64,000 nt of DNA from Candidatus Omnitrophota bacterium. Its GTDB lineage: Bacteria; Omnitrophota; Omnitrophia; Omnitrophales; JACROU01. Below are positions 53,601-62,600 of the stretch, piece after piece (positions within the stretch are counted from its first letter, which is position 1; each line of letters starts with the position of its first letter). The position numbers and the translations under genes are program-made. The DNA lies in NCBI GenBank assembly GCA_029261035.1, contig JAJDCD010000025.1, positions 323,952-387,951 on the forward strand, written 5' to 3'. Under the pieces are notes generated by a model. The model searched no databases. It saw only the letters and a program-made list of their open reading frames with translations, and was not told the DNA's origin.

Positions 53601-56600
53601 CCAATAGAACTTATGTAGACTCCAACTCTCTAATTCAAGCCAATGCTCTAAATAATGGCGATGGTGGAAGAGTTATTTTCTGGGCAGATGATCAAACTCA
53701 GTTCTATGGAACAGTTGAAGCTCAAGGTGGTCCTCAAGGTGGAAATGGTGGGTTCATCGAAATTTCTGGAAAAGAAAATTTAGACTATCAAGGAAATGCT
53801 AGTGCTAAAGCTCCTTTAGGAAATCCTGGAACCGTTCTTTTTGACCCAGCCACTATTGATGTAGATACTGATGGAACAGATGGAGCTAATGGTGGAACCA
53901 TTGCTTTTGCAGACGCTCCAGCTGCAGAACCTTGGAATGTAACCCCTGCCCAACTGGATGCTGTGGGTGGAAATATTATTTTGGAAGCAACCAACGACAT
54001 TAATATTAATAGTGCGATCAGCTTAACTACCAACGGTGCCAGCATCACTATGAGAGCTGGAGACGACATTACAATTAGTGCAACAATCACAACTCGTGGT
54101 GGAGATATTAATATCACTTCTAACGATGCAGGTGGTCCTGGCAGTGGCAATGGTGAAGTACAAGTGGATTTTGCTTTAGATACGACAGGCGGTGGACAAA
54201 CCGGTGGTGCTGTAACCATTACCGTCGCTGGTGGAAACCAAGAACTCGAAGTGGATGCAGGAATCACAACAGATAGTGCTAACATTAATTTAATTTCAAA
54301 TGCTACCTCTGGAAATCAAACAGACATTCGTGTTGATGCCGACCTTCTCATTAATGGAACAACAGGAAACGTAGTCATCACTCAAACTTCAGGTACAGCG
54401 GACGACATTCTTCTACGAGCTGATATTACTACAGGTGGTGGAGATATTACTATTACATGGGCTGGGGACGATGTGAATTTCAACAATGGCTTTGATGCAG
54501 ACTTGACTACAGGTGCTGGTGGAGATATTACTATTACGGATAGCGGCAACCTAGGACAATCCATCTTAATTCAAGATCCAACAGGTTCTATTGCTCCAGG
54601 TGCTGGTGGAAATATTTCTTTAGATGCGGATGATATTAACCAAAATGCAGCAGGGGTTGGTTTTGCTATTACGGGTGGTGGCAACGGAACATCTGTAACT
54701 CTTTCAGCAGTTGACGACCAAACACTTCGCGCAAACTTGATTACTCAAACAGGAACAGGAACTGTTACTCTTACTACCACCGGTGGTGGTAATAATGACA
54801 TGAATTTATTAGGACCAACCGTCATTACTATTAATGAAGGCCTATTAACTATTGATTCTGATCGTCGTATTAATGCCGTTAATGCTGGAAATGAAATTGA
54901 TGCCGATGGTGATATTACCATTCAAGGTGTTCGTATTGGTAACTCAGCTGCTAATGCTGAAATCGGAATCACCGGAGATGGAAGCGCTGATAGCACACTA
55001 ACCATTACCAAAATCACAAACAATGCGGATGTTACAAATATTACTTTAGCTTCTGACTTATTTAGTGACATCGACTTAGATGTTGCTGACCGTGATGCTC
55101 CTGTAGACATCAACTTCTCTTTCAGTGGAACGGACGACATTGATATTGATAATGCTGCCGAATGGCAAATTACTAATATTGTATTAACAGGCACAGACAT
55201 CGAACTCACCATTGATTTATTGGATACACAAAACTCTGATATCGATATCAATAATATTGATATGGGAACAGCTGACTTAACCATTACCACCGTTAACAGT
55301 GACATCGATGTGGTTAATGCAACTGGTGGTATTACCACAGAAGGTGGAGATCTTACTTTTACGACAACCACAAATGCGAATCGAGTTATTCGAATTTCTG
55401 AAGCTATCGATACCAATGGTGGAAACATTAGTTTTTCTTCTTTAAACAATGTAGTAATAAATAATGCGGCAGCAGATATTGTTACCGATGGTGGAACTTT
55501 CACTGTCGATGCGGACTCTGAAGACAATGGAACCGGAAATTTTAATATTAATGATGCTGGAGCATCTGTAACCACCACATCAGGTGCCATTCAAATTACT
55601 TCAAATAATATTACTGTTACAGGAACTTTAGATAGTGGAACAGCCTCCACAACCCTTCTTGTTTCTGATGGTGGCACTATGGGTGTTGGTGCTACTGCGG
55701 GTGCTTGGACACTCGATGGAGCAGAACTTGAAAACATCACAGCAACCGGCTTAACAATTGGAGATACAACTAACGGCAATATTACGGTAGATGGAATCAC
55801 AGCAGCAAATAGCAACAACATTTCAGGAATTACAACTTTAGTTGCTACACAAGATAATGCTTCCGTTAACTTCTCTACAACTGCTTCTACTTTCAATGCC
55901 CTTACAGTTAACGCTGACGATGGAATTGATGTCAACGTGGATGTTACGACAGATGTTGGTGCTCTTAACTTTAATGGTGACTTCGATAGCGCTGCAGATA
56001 CCAATGACAACATTGATATTGCTGGTGGCATTACTCTTCTCTCTGCTAGCAACTTAACTCTTGCAGCAACCACCGGGGGTGTTCTCCTTAGCGGTGCTGA
56101 TGCTACCACAGTAACTTTAGATGCTGATGGAGATGGACTTATAACCATTCCAGCAGTAACAGCAACTAACAATCCCAACTTAACAATTAACTCTCAAGGA
56201 AACTTAACATCTAGCACTATCAATATTGGCACCGGTGCCTTAGACATCGATATCGATAGTGACAATGATGAAAGTTTAACCACCACCTTCACTACCCTAA
56301 CTTCTGGAACATTAAATGTGGATGGTCAAGGAGACAATGAAACATTTACTTTTAATAGCGCTGTTGCTACAAGCGCTGCTGGAGGAATTGATATCAACGG
56401 CGGTGCTATTAATATCAATAACACTTTTACGACCACAGGCACAGGCACCGTTACAATCACGAATGCAGGATTATTAACCATCGCTGCTGCTGGCGACATG
56501 ACTTTAGATGGTGCTTTTAACCAAGACGGCGCTGGTGCAGTTTCAACCGCTGGAAATATTGTCACCACGAATGATGCCATCAGTTTTACCGGAGTTGTTA

Positions 56601-59600
56601 CATTAACAGGAAATATTGTTCTTACTTCAGGAACAGCAACCGTAACAACCAATGCCAACTTTAACAGTGGCTCTAATGACTTAGACATTAACGGAGACTT
56701 AAGTGTCGCTGGAGGAACCTTTACTGCTCCAGCAGGTGGACAAACATTCACTGTTTCAGGAGATATCACCCTAGGAACTTTTGCAGCTAACGGAGGGACT
56801 CTTACCCTAGATGGCACTGCCGATCAAACCTTTACAACAAACGTTCAAACATTCAACAACTTAATCATTAATAATACAGGTGGCGGTACGGCCGATGACA
56901 TCATAACCAGTGGCAACCTTGATGTAGATGGCAACTTAACCATTACTCTAGGAAACCTAGACATGGATACTAACAATAGCACTCTAGATCTAGAAGGAAA
57001 TTTAACTTTAGCCAATGCCGCTCAGGCAACTTTAACTACAGATCAAAACATGAATATTGCAGGTAATGTTTTAGTCAACAATGCAGCCACACTTACTATT
57101 AATGGCGGGACTCTTACTATAGATGGTACAACCGATCAAACTTTTGACGTGGATGGTCAAGCGCTCAATAATTTAACCATTAATAACACAGGTGGCGCTG
57201 GCACAGATGACATCATTGTTACTGACACTTTAGATATTAACGGAAATTTTATTATTACCGATGGAGACTTAGACATTAATACGAATGACCCTGACGTAAA
57301 CACTGCTGGAGATGTCACCATTGCTGCAGCAGGCTCCGTAGATGCCGGTACTGGAACTTGGACTTTTGATGGTACAGGAACAAATACTCTTATTGCTAAT
57401 TCTCAAAACTTAGGTGCTGTTACCATTGACGGTACTGCAAAAGTTATTCAACTCAGCACTGATTCTGTAACGATCACAACACTAACTATTGGCGCCGATG
57501 ATGAACTCAGTTTAGAGGCACAAGACATAACCATCACCACCCTATCCAACGATGGAACATTTAGACTTCAAGGTTCCGAAACAGTCACTTTAGCAGCTAA
57601 TGATATTGACTCAGGCACTTGGATTTACGTTGGAGATAATGATGCCGTTCTAGACACTTACACAGTAAAAGATTTTGGCGGAACTGATTATTTCAACGTA
57701 GAATATAATGCTACAGATGGCTTAGACGTTTTTCAATTAGCTGCCAACCTAACAGTAGCAAACAATTCAACAAGCACCGATGGTGTTCTTGATTTGGAAG
57801 GTAATGATTTAAGCGTTACCGGAGCTTTAGTTAATGGGTCTAGCGCCACATTAGAACTTTTTGGAGATGAAACCATCACCTTTGGTGGAGGTTCCGCTAA
57901 CCTAGCTGGAGCTACTATTCGCTACACCGGCGATGGCGATGGCGCTGCTGATACTTACAATTTAACTGGTTTAATTGCTACTCACCAAAATTTAATTGTA
58001 AACTCAACCGATGGTATTTTAGATATTTTCGAACTTAACGCTAACTTAAGCGTTCTCGTTGATTTTACCGTTACTGCAGGAATAGTTGATTTGAACGGAT
58101 TTAACTTATCCGTTACTGGAACATTTTCAAATGACGCCACCATTAGACTGCAAGGAAATGAAACAGCTACTCTTACTCAAGACACCGACTCTGGTATTTG
58201 GGAATATGTTGGGGATGGCGATGCTCTAGCAGATACATTTACTGTAATTGATTTTGGTGGCACAGATTATTTTAATCTTGTCATTAATGCTACAGACGGT
58301 TCCATAGATATTTTTCAATCAGCCGCAGCCAAATCAGTAGCAGGTACTCTTACTGTCACAGCAGGTATTCTAGATATTAATGGAAATGATCTTACCGTCA
58401 CTGGAATAGTAACTAACGATTCTACCATTCGCGCGGATGGCGGTGAAACAGTAACACTTACTTCCGGAAATGATATCGATTCAGGAACATGGGAATATGT
58501 CGGTGACGCAGATGCTGCAGCAGACACATTAGCTCTTCATGATTTTGGTGCTACTGATTTCTTCAACCTTACGATTAATACTACGGATGCTGCTGATGTT
58601 ATTCAATCAGGTGCTGCTAAAGTAATTGCTGGTGCCTTAGTTGTTTCTGGTGGTTCTCTAGATGCCAATGGGAATACAACAACCATTACTGGACTCACAA
58701 CTGTTAGCGGTGGAACATACCTAGCCTCTACTGCGACTCAAACATTCAATGGCGGATTAACTCTTACCACAGGTACTTTCACTGGGGCTTCTGGAATTGT
58801 TGATGTAAACGGAGATTTAACTGCTAGCGGCGGAACTTTCACAGCATCTTCAACGACTACTTCTGTTTCTGGCAACGTAAATTTGAGCGGAACCACATTT
58901 GGAGCTAATGGAGGAACATTCACTTTAGATGGGACCACGGACCAAACGTTTAATAATGGAAGCGCTACATTCAACAACCTAATTGTTAATAATACGGGTG
59001 GTGGTACAGCCGATGACATCATTGTTTCAGGAGGAACATTAAATGTAGATGGAGCTCTAGCTGTAACAGAAGGTAACTTAGACTTAACCACCAACAGCAT
59101 TGCTCTTGATGTTGAAGGATCTTTAACTTTAGCTAATGATGCGGATGCTACTTTAACCACGGACAGCAACATTAATGCCGCTGGAGATGTTCTCGTAAAT
59201 GACTTAGCTATTCTAACCGTCACTTCTGGCACTTTTATCTTAGATGGTACAGCAGACCAAAACTTTGATGTCGATGGACAAGCCATTAATAATTTAACTC
59301 TTAACAACACCGGCGGAGGTACCGCGGATGACATCATCGTTAATGGCGGTACTTTAGATATCAACGGTGACCTTCTTATCACCTTAGGAAATTTAGATCT
59401 AACCACGAACAGCATCGCAATGGACCTTGAAGGAAACTTAACTCTTGCCGATGCCGCTCAAGCAACTTTAACCACCAACAGTAATATGAATATTGCGGGC
59501 AACGTTCTTGTGAATGATTCTGCTACCATCACAGTTACAGGTGGCACTCTTGAACTGGATGGAACCGCAGATCAAACTTTTGATGTTGACGGACAAGCTA

Positions 59601-62600
59601 TCAATAACTTAACCATCAATAACACTGGTGGTGGTACTTCGGATGACATCATTGTTGATGGAGGTGGATTAGATGTGAATGGGAATTTAGTTATCACTCT
59701 CGGTAACTTAGACTTAACCACCAACAGTCAATCTTTAGATCTTGAAGGTGATCTTACGTTAGCCAATGCAGCTCAAGCAACTTTGACTACCAACAGTAAT
59801 ATAAATATTGCGGGTAACGTTTTAGTTAATGATGCTGCTACCATCACAGTTACGGGTGGCACTCTTGAACTGGATGGAACCGCAGATCAAACTTTTGATG
59901 TTGACGGACAAGCTATCAATAACTTGACCATCAATAACACCGGTGGTGGTACCAATGATGACATTATTGTTTCTGGTGGTACTTTAGATGTGAATGGGAA
60001 TTTAGTTGTCACTTTAGGTAACTTAGACTTAACGACGAACAGTATTTCTTTAGACCTTGAAGGTGATCTTACGTTAGCCAATGCAGCTCAAGCAACTTTG
60101 ACTACCAACAGCAACATGAATATTGCGGGTAACGTTTTAGTTAATGATGCTGCTACCCTTTCCATCTCTGCGGGTACTTTAACCTTAGATGGTACAGCGG
60201 ATCAAACTTTCGATATTGATGGACAAGCTTTGAATAACCTTACCATAAATAACACCGGCGGCGGTACCGCGGATGACATTATTGTGAACGGTGGTACTTT
60301 AGATGTGAACGGTAATTTAGTGGTTACTTTAGGTAACTTAGATTTGACCACCAACAGCATTGCTTTAGATCTTGAAGGCGACTTAACTTTAGTAGACGCT
60401 GCTCAAGCAACTTTAACTACGAATAGTAATATGAATATCGCTGGCAATGTTCTCGTGAATGATTCTGCCACAATCACCATTACCGGTGGCACCCTTGAAC
60501 TCGATGGAACCGCAGATCAAACTTTCGATGTCGATGGTCAAGCTTTAAACAATTTAACCATCAATAACACCGGTGGTGGTACCGCGGATGACATCGTTGT
60601 TAACGGCGGTGGATTAGATGTGAATGGTAACTTGATTGTCACTCTCGGTAATTTAGACTTAACCACCAACAGTCAAACTTTAGATCTTGAAGGTGATTTA
60701 ACTTTAGCTGACGCGGCTCAAGCGACTTTAACCACGAACAGTAATATGAATATCGCTGGTAATGTTCTTGTCAATGATTCTGCCACAATCACCATTACCG
60801 GTGGCACCCTTGAACTCGATGGAACCGCAGATCAAACCTTTGATGTTGACGGACAAGCTTTAAATAATCTTACCATCAACAACACTGGCGGTGGTACCAA
60901 TGATGACATTGTTGTTTCTGGTGGTACGTTAGATGTGAATGGAAATTTAGTTGTCACTTTAGGTAACTTAGACTTAACGACGAACAGTATTTCTTTAGAC
61001 CTTGAAGGTGCCCTTACTCTTGCGGATGCGGCTCAAGCGACTTTAACCACGAACAGTAATATGAATATCGCTGGCAATGTTCTCGTCAATGATTCTGCTA
61101 CGATTACAGTTACCGGTGGTACTCTTGAATTAGACGGTACAGCCGATCAAACCTTTGATATTGATGGCCAAGCACTGAACAACCTTACCATCAATAACAC
61201 CGGCGGCGGTACAGCCGATGATATTATTGTTAACGGAGGTGCCTTAGATGTAAACGGTAACTTAGCTGTCACTTTGGGTAACTTAGACTTAACCACCAAC
61301 AGCATCACTCTTGACCTTGAAGGTGATCTTACGCTAGCCGATGCAGCTCAAGCGACCTTAACAACAAATAGCAATATGAACATTGCGGGTAACGTTCTCG
61401 TCAATGATTCAGCTACGATCACGGTTACCGGTGGTACTCTTGAACTGGATGGTACCGCTGATCAAACCTTTGATATCGATGGTCAAGCGTTGAACAACTT
61501 AACCATCAACAACACCGGTGGCGGCACCGCTGATGATATTATCGTTGATGGCGGTACTTTGGATGTGAATGGTAATTTAGTTGTCACTCTCGGTAACTTA
61601 GACTTAACCACCAACAGTCAAACTTTAGATCTTGAAGGTGATCTTACGTTAGCCGATGCTGCTCAAGCTACCTTAACAACAAATAGCAATATAAACATTG
61701 CGGGTAACGTTCTCGTCAATGATGCGGCTACGATTACTATAACTGGTGGTACTCTCACCCTTGATGGCACGACTGACCAAACCTTTGACGTTGACGGACA
61801 AGCCTTGAACAACTTAACCTTAAATAATACGGGCGGTGGCACCGCGGATGACATCATCGTTGACGGCGGTACTCTCGATGTGAATGGTAACTTGCTTATT
61901 ACTTTAGGTAATTTAGACCTTGGAACTAATAACGTTGCTCTAGACTTAGAAGGAAATTTAACGTTAGCGGATGCGGCTCAAGCCACTTTAACGACAGACT
62001 CTGATATGAGTATTGCTGGAGATGTTCTCGTTAATGATTCTGCAATCATTACGGTTACCGGTGGCACACTCACCCTTGACGGTACAGCGGATCAAACTTT
62101 CGATGTCGATGGGCAAACTTTGAATAACTTAACCATCAACAACACCGGTGGTGGTACCAATGATGACATCATTGTTGCGGGTGGCGCCCTTGATGTAAAC
62201 GGCAATTTAACAATCACCTTAGGTAACTTAGATCTTACAACCAACAGTACTTCCCTAGACTTGGAAGGAAGTTTAACTTTAGCGAATGCGGCTCAAGCGA
62301 CTTTAACCACTAACAGCAATATGAATATTGCTGGCGACGTCTTAGTCAATGACGCGGCTACGATTACAATAACCGGCGGCACTTTAGAGTTAGATGGTAC
62401 AGCCGACCAAATCTTCGATATTGATGGCCAGGCTGTTAACAACTTAACCATTAACAACACCGGTGGCGGTACCAATGACGACATCATCGTTACGGGTGGC
62501 GCTTTGGATGTAAATGGCAATTTAGTGGTTACTCTCGGTAATTTAGATCTTACAACCAATAGTCTCACTCTTGACCTTGAAGGCGACTTAACTTTAGCCA

